From: Erginobacter sp964587835
Lineage (GTDB): Bacteria > Auribacterota > Erginobacteria > Erginobacterales > Erginobacteraceae
NCBI GenBank assembly: GCA_964587835.1
Contig: CAZPMN010000059.1
Span: forward strand, 1-7,809
Direction: 5' to 3'
DNA: 7,809 nucleotides
This document shows positions 1-7,022 of this stretch, in pieces (position 1 is the stretch's first letter; each line of letters begins with the position of its first letter). The translations under genes were made by a program, and so were the position numbers. Under the pieces are notes generated by a model, which saw nothing but the letters and a program-made list of their open reading frames with translations, ran no database searches and was not told the origin of the DNA.

Positions 1-383
1 TCCCGCTCCCCGGGGACTACTCCGGCGACGGGACCGCCGAGATCGGCTGCTACCGACCGTCCACCGGCTACTGGTTCATCAAAGACCTGACCAAGGTCTT
101 CTGGGGCAAGTCCGGGGATATCCCCGTCCCCGGATGTTATGATGCCGAAGGGGAGGGGAAGTGGGCCCCCGCGGTCTACCGTCCCTCCTCGGGGTTGTGG
201 GCGATCAGGGATGTAACCAGGGCATACTGGGGAAGGAGCGGGGATATCCCGGTTCCAGGCGACTATGGGGGATTGTCCCGGGACGCGATCGGCTGCTACC
301 GCCCCTCCACCGGCTACTGGTTCATCAAGGACCTGACCAAGGTATACTGGGGCAAGCCCGGAGATGTGCCGGTGACCAGGTAG
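1..383 (+). CDS. C-terminal end of an FG-GAP/VCBS-like repeat protein (5' partial)
   Basis: The reading frame enters from the left edge (first full codon at base 3) and ends at TAG 381-383, giving 126 visible residues. They consist entirely of three tandem repeats of 42 or 40 residues. Each repeat carries a P(V/L)PG(D/C)Y start, a YRPS(T/S)G(Y/L)W core and a (K/R)D(L/V)T(K/R)xxWG(K/R)xGD(I/V) end. The first copy also has a GDG triplet like the calcium-binding loops of FG-GAP/VCBS repeats. Such repeats usually build beta-propeller or extended extracellular domains, so a secreted or surface protein is inferred. The N-terminus, any signal peptide and any catalytic domain lie outside the window, so the function is unknown. 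The stop falls exactly where a fourth repeat would begin. The gene converges on the exopolysaccharide operon and is not part of it. An internal ATG at 195 is in frame but inside a repeat, so it is not a credible start. Confidence 0.75.
   Translation, partial: PLPGDYSGDGTAEIGCYRPSTGYWFIKDLTKVFWGKSGDIPVPGCYDAEGEGKWAPAVYRPSSGLWAIRDVTRAYWGRSGDIPVPGDYGGLSRDAIGCYRPSTGYWFIKDLTKVYWGKPGDVPVTR
3..368 (+). repeat. Three tandem protein-coding repeats (about 120-126 bp each)
   Basis: Units are about 3-122, 123-248 and 249-368. The YRP codons start at 51, 177 and 297, so the spacing is 126 and then 120 bases. Units 1 and 3 are nearly identical in DNA over the stretch starting with GGCTGCTACCG (45 and 291). 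They differ at only a few positions, partly synonymous (for example AAA versus AAG). Unit 2 is clearly more diverged, with tryptophan and alanine replacing conserved positions. Confidence 0.8.
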
Positions 384-721
384 ACTGGCTCACTTTTCAG
401 AGAGGAAAAGGGCGGCTCCCAATCCGAAGGCGAGGCGATTGTACGCAGGGTTCAGGTTGGAACTCCGCGGCGGACGGCCCCGGCGGAACAAGCAAGCTGA
501 TTGCTGGCAACTGGCGGAAATGGTGCTATTAGCCCGGATTATTCATCATCAGTTCAATTCGGCATAAATTGTCGAGATTGCTTCGTCGGCGCGGAAGCCT
601 TGGCGGAACTTGACAGCTCCGAACCAGGGCTTCAAGGGAAAGATTGAAGGCACGGACAACCGGGTAGGAGTTCCGGCCCTCCAGGCAGGCCACCAGCTCC
701 GTCTCTGACGACGGAACCCCA
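384..721. other. Convergent intergenic region, no confident gene
   Basis: These 338 bases separate the stop of the + strand repeat protein from the stop of wecB on the - strand. I find no tRNA-like or rRNA-like sequence and no strong rho-independent terminator. The only hairpins noticed are weak: TCCGTC/GACGGA at 698-715 just beyond the wecB stop, and CTTCAA/TTGAAG at 630-649. Neither has a T-run. The stretch from about 535 to 600 is noticeably richer in A/T than the flanking genes. It carries GAGATTGCTTCG at 574-585, which recurs at 7745-7756, so part of this region may be a dispersed repeat. A short - strand open frame ending at TGA 390-392 looks faintly protein-like but has no start. Confidence 0.5.
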
Positions 722-1819
722 TCAGTCCGTACGGAGAATCCGGACGATGGCCTCGGCGGCGCGGCCGTCGCCGTAGGGGTTGCTCTTCTCCGACATCGCC
801 CGGTAGGCCGCCCCGTCAAAGAGCAGTTCCTCCAGGGAGGAGATGATCTTCTCCCCCCGGGAGCCGACCAGCCGGCAGGTGCCGGCGGCGACGGCTTCCG
901 GGCGTTCGGTCTTCTCCCGCAAAACCAGGACCGGCTTGCCGAGCGAGGGGGCCTCTTCCTGGACGCCTCCGGAGTCGGAGAGGAGGAGCTCACAGCCTTT
1001 CATCGCGTGGACGAAGTGGAGGTAGTCCAGGGGTTCGGTCAAAAGGACGTTCTCCACCCTGCCCAGGATCTCTTCGGCCGGGCCGCGGACGTGGGGGTTG
1101 GGGTGGACCGGGTACCAGACCGTGATCTCCGGGTGGGCGAGGGCGAACTCCCGGACGGCGGTGAAGATCTCCCGGACCGGCTCCCCGAAATTCTCCCTCC
1201 GGTGGCAGGTCATCAGGACATACCTCCTCCCGGCCGGAACCGGCCGGGCCGGAGACTCCGTGGTCTCCAGGATGCGAAAGAGGGCGTCAATCACGGTGTT
1301 CCCGGTCACGTGGACCCGCCCGGGCTCGACCCCCTCGCGGAGCAGGTTTTCCGCCGCCCATTGGGTGGGGGCGAAGTGCCAGTAGGCGGTCAGGTCGGCC
1401 ACCCTCCGGTTGAACTCCTCGGGGAAGGGCGCCCGGAGATCGTCGGTCCGCAGGCCGGCTTCGACGTGGCCGAAGGGAACCCCGGCGTAGAAACAGGCCG
1501 TGGCCGCCGCCATCACGGTGGTGGTATCCCCCTGGGCGAGGACGGCGCCGGGGCGCTTTTCCCGGAAGTACGCCTCCAGTTCCTCGAGGACCCGGCAGGT
1601 GGTCCGGGTCACGGTCTGGTCGGGCACCATAATGTCGAGGTCGAGGTCGGGGACGATCCCGAAGAGGTCGAGGACCTGGTCGAGCATCTGCCGGTGCTGG
1701 GCGGTGGCCATCACGGTCAGCTTGAACCGATCCGGCTCTCCCTTCAGGGCGTTGATGACCGGGGCCATCTTAACCGCCTCCGGCCGGGTCCCCACGATAG
1801 CCAGGATTGACTTTTTCAT
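722..1819 (-). CDS. wecB: UDP-N-acetylglucosamine 2-epimerase (non-hydrolysing)
   Basis: A 365-residue cytoplasmic enzyme that interconverts UDP-GlcNAc and UDP-ManNAc. Its length is close to E. coli WecB (about 376). Family motifs run in order: GTRPEAVKMAP (10-20), QHRQMLD (41-47), QGDTTT (96-101), HVEAGLRT (118-125), PFPEEFNR (131-138), TGNTVIDAL (172-180), HRREN (206-210), YPVHPNP (236-242), DSGGVQEEAPSLGKPV (282-297) and NPYGDG (347-352). D98, E120, E134 and H206 correspond to the catalytic set known from E. coli WecB, with the same 22 and 14 residue spacing for the first three. The ATG at 1819 was chosen because the GTRPE loop must follow a short N-terminal strand; the longer frame upstream overlaps the DUF4434 gene. 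It starts 4 bases after that gene's TAA, with a weak GGGG upstream, so it is probably translated by coupling. No WecC dehydrogenase is nearby, so UDP-ManNAc itself is the likely product supplied to the NfrB-like synthase. Confidence 0.93.
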   Translation of the reverse strand: MKKSILAIVGTRPEAVKMAPVINALKGEPDRFKLTVMATAQHRQMLDQVLDLFGIVPDLDLDIMVPDQTVTRTTCRVLEELEAYFREKRPGAVLAQGDTTTVMAAATACFYAGVPFGHVEAGLRTDDLRAPFPEEFNRRVADLTAYWHFAPTQWAAENLLREGVEPGRVHVTGNTVIDALFRILETTESPARPVPAGRRYVLMTCHRRENFGEPVREIFTAVREFALAHPEITVWYPVHPNPHVRGPAEEILGRVENVLLTEPLDYLHFVHAMKGCELLLSDSGGVQEEAPSLGKPVLVLREKTERPEAVAAGTCRLVGSRGEKIISSLEELLFDGAAYRAMSEKSNPYGDGRAAEAIVRILRTD

Positions 1820-1823
1820 CAGG

Positions 1824-2846
1824 TTAATCCCCGGATTGATCCGGCCGGCCGGCGGAGCCGGGCGCGGCCCGGGGGCGATACCTGAGCAGGATATCATAGA
1901 CCGCCGCCGCCCGTTCACCTTTCTCCGGATCGGCGTAGGCGGCGAAGGAGAAGAGGTAGATGGCGGGAAAGTATTCGGCGGCGGCCCGGAGCCGCCTTTC
2001 CACGGCCCCGGGTGGGGCGGGCCGGGCGGCAAAATCTCCGCCCGGGGCGGTGGTCTCCTCGAAGATCTCCACCACCGCCGCCAGCCGGGGTCGTTCCGAT
2101 CCCGGCCTTTCCTCGATCAGGGATCGGTAATAGAGGGGCAGGACGCCGGGGGACGGGTCGCCGCCGCCCTGGCCGTCCTGGAGGAGGAGAAGGTCGAGTG
2201 AGTCCCCGGTGATCCCGAAGAGGTTCCGGGCGGCCAGGGAAGGCTCAGTCCGGGAGCGGAAGAAGGCGCTGGCCGAGATCTCCCGGCCGGGGTCGGCCTC
2301 CCGGATCCGGGCGGTCAGGATCCGGAGGTAATCGGCGACGAGTCTCCTCCGCTCCGGCTCCCGCCAGGAGAGGTCGTCAATCTCGTCGGGGATGTAGTAG
2401 CCGGTCCATAAGGGGCGTTCGCCGTAGAGCTCGAGGAGACGCTGCTGGAGCCGGAGGTTTCGCGACGCGCGGAGGAGAAAATAGTCGCGGAGGACCTTCT
2501 CCGGGGCGGTGATCTCGACCCAGTAGTCGGGGTCGTGCTCCAACCCCAGGACCAGCCCGACCCCGTTTCTCTCGGCGGCGGCAAAGATATGATCGAGGGC
2601 CGGAGTGTAATCCACCCCTTCCTCGCCGAGCCCCTCGGCCAGGTACTGGATGATCACCTCACCCAGCCCGGCGGCGGAGAGCCGGGAGAAGAGACCGTCC
2701 CACCAGGCCCCGTCATTTTCCGCCAGTTCCCGGTTGAGCTGGATAAATGAACCCCGCAGGGGGACGGCACTCTCCCCGGCCCGGGCCGGTGAAGAGACGG
2801 TCACCAGGAAGACGGCGAGACAGATTACCCGGAAGATATCTTTCAT
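1824..2846 (-). CDS. DUF4434 family secreted glycosidase-like protein (YbcH-like)
   Basis: A 340-residue protein with a Sec signal peptide (residues 1-23, hydrophobic core LAVFLV, cleavage expected after ARA). It is probably periplasmic. The mature part resembles DUF4434, a TIM-barrel family related to glycoside hydrolases: RGSFIQ (31-36) on the first strand, VIIQY (64-68), GYYIPDEID (149-157) with a glutamate in a typical strand-end catalytic position, and QDGQG (223-227). These motifs support the family, not a specific reaction. In E. coli a protein of this kind (YbcH) lies directly downstream of nfrA, as here, which suggests trimming or modification of the exported polymer; that is inference. 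The ATG at 2846 is the only start that gives a clean signal peptide. The longer open frame upstream runs back into nfrA. The 28-base gap before it is unusually A/T-rich and has no obvious Shine-Dalgarno sequence. The last 15 or so residues are low-complexity and probably disordered. Confidence 0.8.
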   Translation of the reverse strand: MKDIFRVICLAVFLVTVSSPARAGESAVPLRGSFIQLNRELAENDGAWWDGLFSRLSAAGLGEVIIQYLAEGLGEEGVDYTPALDHIFAAAERNGVGLVLGLEHDPDYWVEITAPEKVLRDYFLLRASRNLRLQQRLLELYGERPLWTGYYIPDEIDDLSWREPERRRLVADYLRILTARIREADPGREISASAFFRSRTEPSLAARNLFGITGDSLDLLLLQDGQGGGDPSPGVLPLYYRSLIEERPGSERPRLAAVVEIFEETTAPGGDFAARPAPPGAVERRLRAAAEYFPAIYLFSFAAYADPEKGERAAAVYDILLRYRPRAAPGSAGRPDQSGD

Positions 2847-2874
2847 ATTTTTCGGATTTGGCAAAATAAGGATT

Positions 2875-5415
2875 TCATTTGACGAAGCTGAGGCCGAAGA
2901 TCCAGCCCTGGAAGTCCCTGTCCTCGAGTCCGGCGGGGTGGGTGTCGAAGCGGCCCCAGGTGTAGTGGGCGTATCCATCCAGGTGCCAGCGGCCGACGGT
3001 ATGGCTCCCCTCCAGCTCGAGCAGCCGGAGGTTGGCCCCCAGGCCGGCCAGGTAATAAGTCCCCCGGCCGTCCGGGTCGTCCGACTGGAATCGGGCCACT
3101 CCCAGCGCCTGGGGTATGGTCAGGGTAAGCGATCGGCTCAGGGAGAAGGAAGGTCCGACCCGCCCGTCGAGGTAATAGATCCAGCGACGGGGGGACTCCA
3201 GGTAATAGGAGACCTCTCCATAGAGCCTCCCCCAGAGCCAGGCCGGGGTCTTCTTTTCGGGTCTCTCCCCGGTCTCGAAAGAGAGCATATTCCGCCAGAG
3301 CCAGTTGTTCTCGGAGTTCTCCCCGATCTTGAAGAGCCGCTCGAAGGAGAGGTTGTAGTTGAACTTCTTCAGCGGCTTGACCAGAACCCCCACCCCCCCC
3401 TGATAGGAGTCGGGGTCGAGGCGATAGGAGCGGCGCCGGAAGTTGGCCAGGCCCCTCAGGAAGATATCGACGGTCTTCTCGTCGCAAAACCCGATCACCG
3501 GCGGGCGGTAGCCGATCAGGGCCCCAGCCTGGGAAGCCAGGGCACCGTCAATGGTGTCGGCGAACGGCTCGGTGACGGTGTCGTCCAGCTCGGTCCGGGA
3601 AGCGTAAAGCTGGAGCGACCAGGTCTTGTCCACCTTGGTGTATTCCTCCTTCATCAGCAGCTGTTGATTCCGATACTCGCCGGCCGGCCCGTCCGGGAGC
3701 AGGGGGATCACCTCTTCCTGGAGATCGATCGCCGACCGGAAGCCCCGGCGGGCGGCCCGGTTGTCGTTCCCCTTCATCCCCTGGTAGCCGAACTCCATCA
3801 AGGTGTCGACGTCGTAGCGGTAGTAGGCGAGCGAACGCTCCAGCTCTTCCAGCCCCCGGTCGTACTCCCCGAGCTTCCCGTAAACGGTCCCCAGGTTTCC
3901 CCAGAGGGCGGCCGGGGGGGCGGACGAGGTCTCGAGGAGGCGCCGGAAGTCGGCCTCCGCTTCCTCCTCCTCTTCCAGCTTCAGATAGGTCACCCCCCGG
4001 CCGAAGAGGGTTGTGGGACGGTCGGGGACCTCCTCCAGGGAGCGGGAGTAAGCCTCTTCAGCCTCCCGGTAATCCTCCCGGGCGAAATGGGAGATCCCGG
4101 CCGCCTCGGCCAGATCGGCCCGGAAGAGACGGTCTTCCGGGGCGTCACCATCCGGAACGGGGATCGCCGCCAGCTCCTCGAGGGCTTCCCGGTGCCGGCC
4201 GAGACGGGCCAGCGCCCGGACCCGGACCAGCCGGAGGGGGGGCGAGTCCTTCCCGGCCAGGGCCCGGTCGATCTCGGCCAGGGTCTCCAGGTAGAGTCCC
4301 TGGTCGAAATAGAGGTAGGCGAGGGTTCCGTGCAGCTCCCGGCGGGCTACGGGATCGGGGAGTTCGGCGGCCTCGATCCGCTTAAGGAAGTACAGGGCCA
4401 GTCCCGGACGCCCGGTCCGGTAATAGGCGTTGCCGAGCAGCCAGAGCAGGTTTGCCGGGAGTTCCGGACGCGCCGAGAGCCGGGCGATCACGGAACCGTA
4501 TTCCCCCATCCGATATTCCAGCCCGGCCAGCATCTCGTCGCTCCGGCCCGCCGGGAGCCCGGCGGCGGCCCGCTCGAGCCAGGCGGCGGCCGAGGAAAGT
4601 TTTCCCAGCCGGTCGGCCGCCTCGGCCGCCTCGAGCATAAATCGCCCTTCCCCGGTCTCTTCGGCCAGTTCCACCGCGGTCCGGTAGTAATCCCGGTCGC
4701 GGCCAAGGTTCTTGAGCGCGTAGAGGAGACCGGAACGGAGGGGCAGGGTGTCGTCCCCGTCCCCGGCGGCCTCCAGTCCGGAGTCGAAGGCCTGCCGCGC
4801 TGCTTCCCATTCTCCCCGCCGGGCCCAACATTCCCCGACCCCCAGCCAGCCCGCGGGGTCCGGATCCGGGGCGGCTTGGAGAAGCTCCCGGGCCCCGGAG
4901 CAATCCCCGGTCCCGATCAGGAGCCCGACCAGGTGCCGGTAAGCCTGATCCGTCCTCTCCCGGTCGTCCCCCAGCAGGGGCAGGACCGCCCGCCATTGGG
5001 CAGCCGCCTCCTCTTCCCGACCGAGTCTCTCCAAAATAATCGCCCGGGTGATCCGCGGAAGGGGATAGTCCGGAAAGAGTTCGGCCAGGCGGGCGGCTTC
5101 CGCGGCCGCTTCCGCCAGCCGGCCCGCGGCTTCGTAGGCCCGGATCAGGAAGATCGAGGAGGGAGCGTGGTAGGGGTCGGCCCGGACCGCTTCCTCGAGG
5201 TCGGGGATGGCCGCCTCGTAATCGCCGGCCGCGATCGCCCCCTCGGCCCGGTGGAGGAGAGTCTCGACCCGGAACCGGGCCCGCTGCCGCTCCACCGGGC
5301 CCCGGCGAGCGGCTTCCGGATGGATAGGGTAATCGCTCTCCTCCCCGGCAGCCGGCAAGACCGCGAAGCCACCGGCAAGCAAGAGGAACCAGACACCCGC
5401 CGCGAACTTTCTCAC
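2875..5415 (-). CDS. nfrA: NfrA-like outer-membrane exopolysaccharide exporter (TPR + beta-barrel)
   Basis: An 846-residue protein, somewhat shorter than E. coli NfrA (about 990). A signal peptide occupies residues 1-24 (RK, then a hydrophobic core, then PAAGEE). Residues 51-565 are an alpha-helical array of about ten TPR-like repeats, for example 58-85, 191-218, 436-465 and 506-534. Residues from about 630 to the end match the NfrA C-terminal domain: GYRPPVIGF (635-643), SFERLFKIG (690-698), NNWLWR (703-708), then alternating aromatic beta-strands ending in SFVK, as expected for an outer-membrane barrel. In synthase-dependent systems (PgaA, BcsC, AlgK/AlgE) such TPR-plus-barrel proteins guide the polymer through the periplasm and out, and the same role is inferred here. 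E. coli NfrA is a phage N4 receptor. The start is GTG at 5415, overlapping the nfrB stop as GTGA; the frame stays open 82 codons further upstream, but that lies inside nfrB and would bury the signal peptide. Eight-G runs occur at 5422-5429 (just upstream) and 3393-3400. Confidence 0.87.
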   Translation of the reverse strand: MRKFAAGVWFLLLAGGFAVLPAAGEESDYPIHPEAARRGPVERQRARFRVETLLHRAEGAIAAGDYEAAIPDLEEAVRADPYHAPSSIFLIRAYEAAGRLAEAAAEAARLAELFPDYPLPRITRAIILERLGREEEAAAQWRAVLPLLGDDRERTDQAYRHLVGLLIGTGDCSGARELLQAAPDPDPAGWLGVGECWARRGEWEAARQAFDSGLEAAGDGDDTLPLRSGLLYALKNLGRDRDYYRTAVELAEETGEGRFMLEAAEAADRLGKLSSAAAWLERAAAGLPAGRSDEMLAGLEYRMGEYGSVIARLSARPELPANLLWLLGNAYYRTGRPGLALYFLKRIEAAELPDPVARRELHGTLAYLYFDQGLYLETLAEIDRALAGKDSPPLRLVRVRALARLGRHREALEELAAIPVPDGDAPEDRLFRADLAEAAGISHFAREDYREAEEAYSRSLEEVPDRPTTLFGRGVTYLKLEEEEEAEADFRRLLETSSAPPAALWGNLGTVYGKLGEYDRGLEELERSLAYYRYDVDTLMEFGYQGMKGNDNRAARRGFRSAIDLQEEVIPLLPDGPAGEYRNQQLLMKEEYTKVDKTWSLQLYASRTELDDTVTEPFADTIDGALASQAGALIGYRPPVIGFCDEKTVDIFLRGLANFRRRSYRLDPDSYQGGVGVLVKPLKKFNYNLSFERLFKIGENSENNWLWRNMLSFETGERPEKKTPAWLWGRLYGEVSYYLESPRRWIYYLDGRVGPSFSLSRSLTLTIPQALGVARFQSDDPDGRGTYYLAGLGANLRLLELEGSHTVGRWHLDGYAHYTWGRFDTHPAGLEDRDFQGWIFGLSFVK

Positions 5416-7022
5416 CCGGCGCCCCCCCCGGAATTCTCCTTCTCCTGCTCCTCGAGCGCCCGGCGGAGTTCCTCGGGCTTGAGGTTTCCCGACCCGACCA
5501 GGACCTCTCCCAGCCTTTGCCCGGTCTTTTTCTGCTCCCCCAGCGCCGCCTCCAGCTGATCGGTCCGGATCAGCCGCATCTCGAGGAGAATATCGCCCAG
5601 CCGCTTGTGGTACCGGCGCAGCTGCTCCTCGGTGGGGAAGGCGTGGGCCGTCTTCCCCCACTCCGGAACGGTCCCCATCCTCCGGGCGCGGAGGAAGCGT
5701 TTGACCGCCAGCCAGGTGGCGCAGAAGTTGATGATGTTTCCCCAGACCAACCGGGGGACGGCCAGGATCCCGTGGAGGGGGCCGTAGATCTGCCCGGAGG
5801 CGATTACCCGGTTGGCGATCCGCCAGAGGAAGATGAAGAGAACCACGTAGACCAGCCAGGAGTAGATCTCGCCCCGCTCGATCAGGGGCGGAAGGTAGAG
5901 GCTGGTGAAGCGGTTGATCATGAGACCGGCCAGCCAGAAGAGGACCAGGATATAGCCGAGGGCCACCGCCAGGTTGCTGATCACAGCCTTGCGGTCGCGG
6001 AAGAGGAAGTAGTTGGCCCCCAGCTTGCCCATACAGCTGGTACCGCAGCCCTGCAGCGATATCCCCATAATCCAGCGGGACTTCTGGCGGACGGAGGCCC
6101 GGAAAGTCCGGGGGAAGTACTCGCGGGTGGCCAGGGGAGCCCTGGTCTTCAGGTTCGGGTCCACCCGGACCTCCTGCTGGAGGAAGATCTTCTTCCCGGG
6201 GAAGTCCTGCAGCCGGATCCCCATCAGGTAATCCTCGGTGACCGAGGAGATGTCGAAGACCTGGTTATCGCTCCGGGCGGCGATGTGCTCCAGGCAGCGG
6301 CGGCTCAACGCGGTCCCCACCCCGGCGGAGGGGAGCGCCCCGGCCACGATCTCCCGGATCCGCATCAGCCTGGTGTGGCTCTCGGCGAACTCGTCCATAT
6401 AGACGCCGTTGGTGAAGTGGTACCACCGGGTCGGGAAGGGAAAGACCGGGACCTGGATGAAATCGAACCGGGGCATCAGGTAGTTGTAGTAGAGGAGCGA
6501 GAGGGGATGGATCACGTCCTCGGCGTCGTGCATCAGAAAGATATCGAAATCCCTCCCCTGCTCCTTCTCGTCCAGCCGGATCTTCTGGAGGACCCAGTTC
6601 AGACAGTCGGCCTTGTTGGTCGGCCCCGGGGCGGGGGTGATCACGAACTCCACCCGGGGATCCTCCTCCCGGACCTTCTGGACCTCCCGCCGGGTGGCCT
6701 CGTCGTTGGGGTAGGTGCCGACGAAGATCCGGTAGTTGCGGTAGATCACCGACTTCAGGGTGTGGCGGAGCATCTTCCCGATCACTGCCGATTCGTCCCA
6801 GGCCGGGACCAGGATGGCGATCGGCTTCTCGGGGACCGACCTCAACTGCTCGAAGGTAACCGGGCGGATCCGCTTCCGGCGGAAAAGCCAGCGGTAGGCC
6901 GCGCGGACGTAATAGGCGAGATCAATCCAGAGATCGTCAAGCCCGAAGACGATGAAGATCAGCAGGAGGACGATGAAGAGAACCCGAAAGAACAACCAGA
7001 TTATGAAGAGGATGTCGTTCAT
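5412..7022 (-). CDS. nfrB: NfrB-like family 2 glycosyltransferase with C-terminal MshEN c-di-GMP receptor
   Basis: A 536-residue inner-membrane polysaccharide synthase. An N-terminal membrane helix (about 4-27) precedes a GT-2 domain (about 66-320). This has the strand AILVPAWDE (69-77), NKADCLNWV (136-144), the metal-binding DAED (166-169), the acceptor-site TED (262-264) and QKSRW (313-317, the QxxRW motif). Two clear membrane helices follow (about 349-369 and 386-404), with a further hydrophobic segment at 417-440. The C-terminus (474-526) is two 24-residue motifs, 474-497 and 503-526, each starting RLG and ending ALxEQ, joined by a 5-residue spacer. That is the MshEN layout known to bind c-di-GMP. 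E. coli NfrB has the same order and is activated by c-di-GMP to make a ManNAc-based glycan, but is about 745 residues; here the protein stops just after MshEN with NSGGGAG. The ATG at 7022 overlaps the preceding HD-GYP stop (ATGA), so translation is coupled. A BcsA-type cellulose synthase is less likely because no PilZ domain is present. Confidence 0.9.
   Translation of the reverse strand: MNDILFIIWLFFRVLFIVLLLIFIVFGLDDLWIDLAYYVRAAYRWLFRRKRIRPVTFEQLRSVPEKPIAILVPAWDESAVIGKMLRHTLKSVIYRNYRIFVGTYPNDEATRREVQKVREEDPRVEFVITPAPGPTNKADCLNWVLQKIRLDEKEQGRDFDIFLMHDAEDVIHPLSLLYYNYLMPRFDFIQVPVFPFPTRWYHFTNGVYMDEFAESHTRLMRIREIVAGALPSAGVGTALSRRCLEHIAARSDNQVFDISSVTEDYLMGIRLQDFPGKKIFLQQEVRVDPNLKTRAPLATREYFPRTFRASVRQKSRWIMGISLQGCGTSCMGKLGANYFLFRDRKAVISNLAVALGYILVLFWLAGLMINRFTSLYLPPLIERGEIYSWLVYVVLFIFLWRIANRVIASGQIYGPLHGILAVPRLVWGNIINFCATWLAVKRFLRARRMGTVPEWGKTAHAFPTEEQLRRYHKRLGDILLEMRLIRTDQLEAALGEQKKTGQRLGEVLVGSGNLKPEELRRALEEQEKENSGGGAG

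Noticed and set aside
698..715. Rho-independent terminator just after wecB
   Set aside because: The stem is only 6 base pairs and no T-run follows it on the - strand.
529..993. - strand open frame running from wecB into the intergenic region
   Set aside because: Most of it is an out-of-frame reading of wecB and no family motif was seen. The last 60 residues lie in intergenic DNA that looks repeat-like.
1007..1810. + strand open frame (267 codons) antisense to wecB
   Set aside because: Low-complexity valine/glycine/aspartate-rich shadow of a gene with complete family motifs.
2650..5559. Long + strand open frame (969 codons) antisense to nfrA and the DUF4434 gene
   Set aside because: It is proline/glycine-rich, has no recognisable motif and mirrors two well-supported genes. 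High GC in third positions keeps the antisense frame free of stops.
5412..5630. Reading the NfrB C-terminus as part of a type II secretion or pilus ATPase
   Set aside because: MshEN domains do occur at the N-terminus of such ATPases, but here the domain is in frame at the end of a GT2 synthase and no Walker motifs are present.
5416..5661. N-terminal extension of nfrA by 82 codons
   Set aside because: It lies wholly inside nfrB, is arginine/glycine/proline-rich, and would place the signal peptide internally. The GTG at 5415 gives a clean signal peptide and the usual 4-base overlap.
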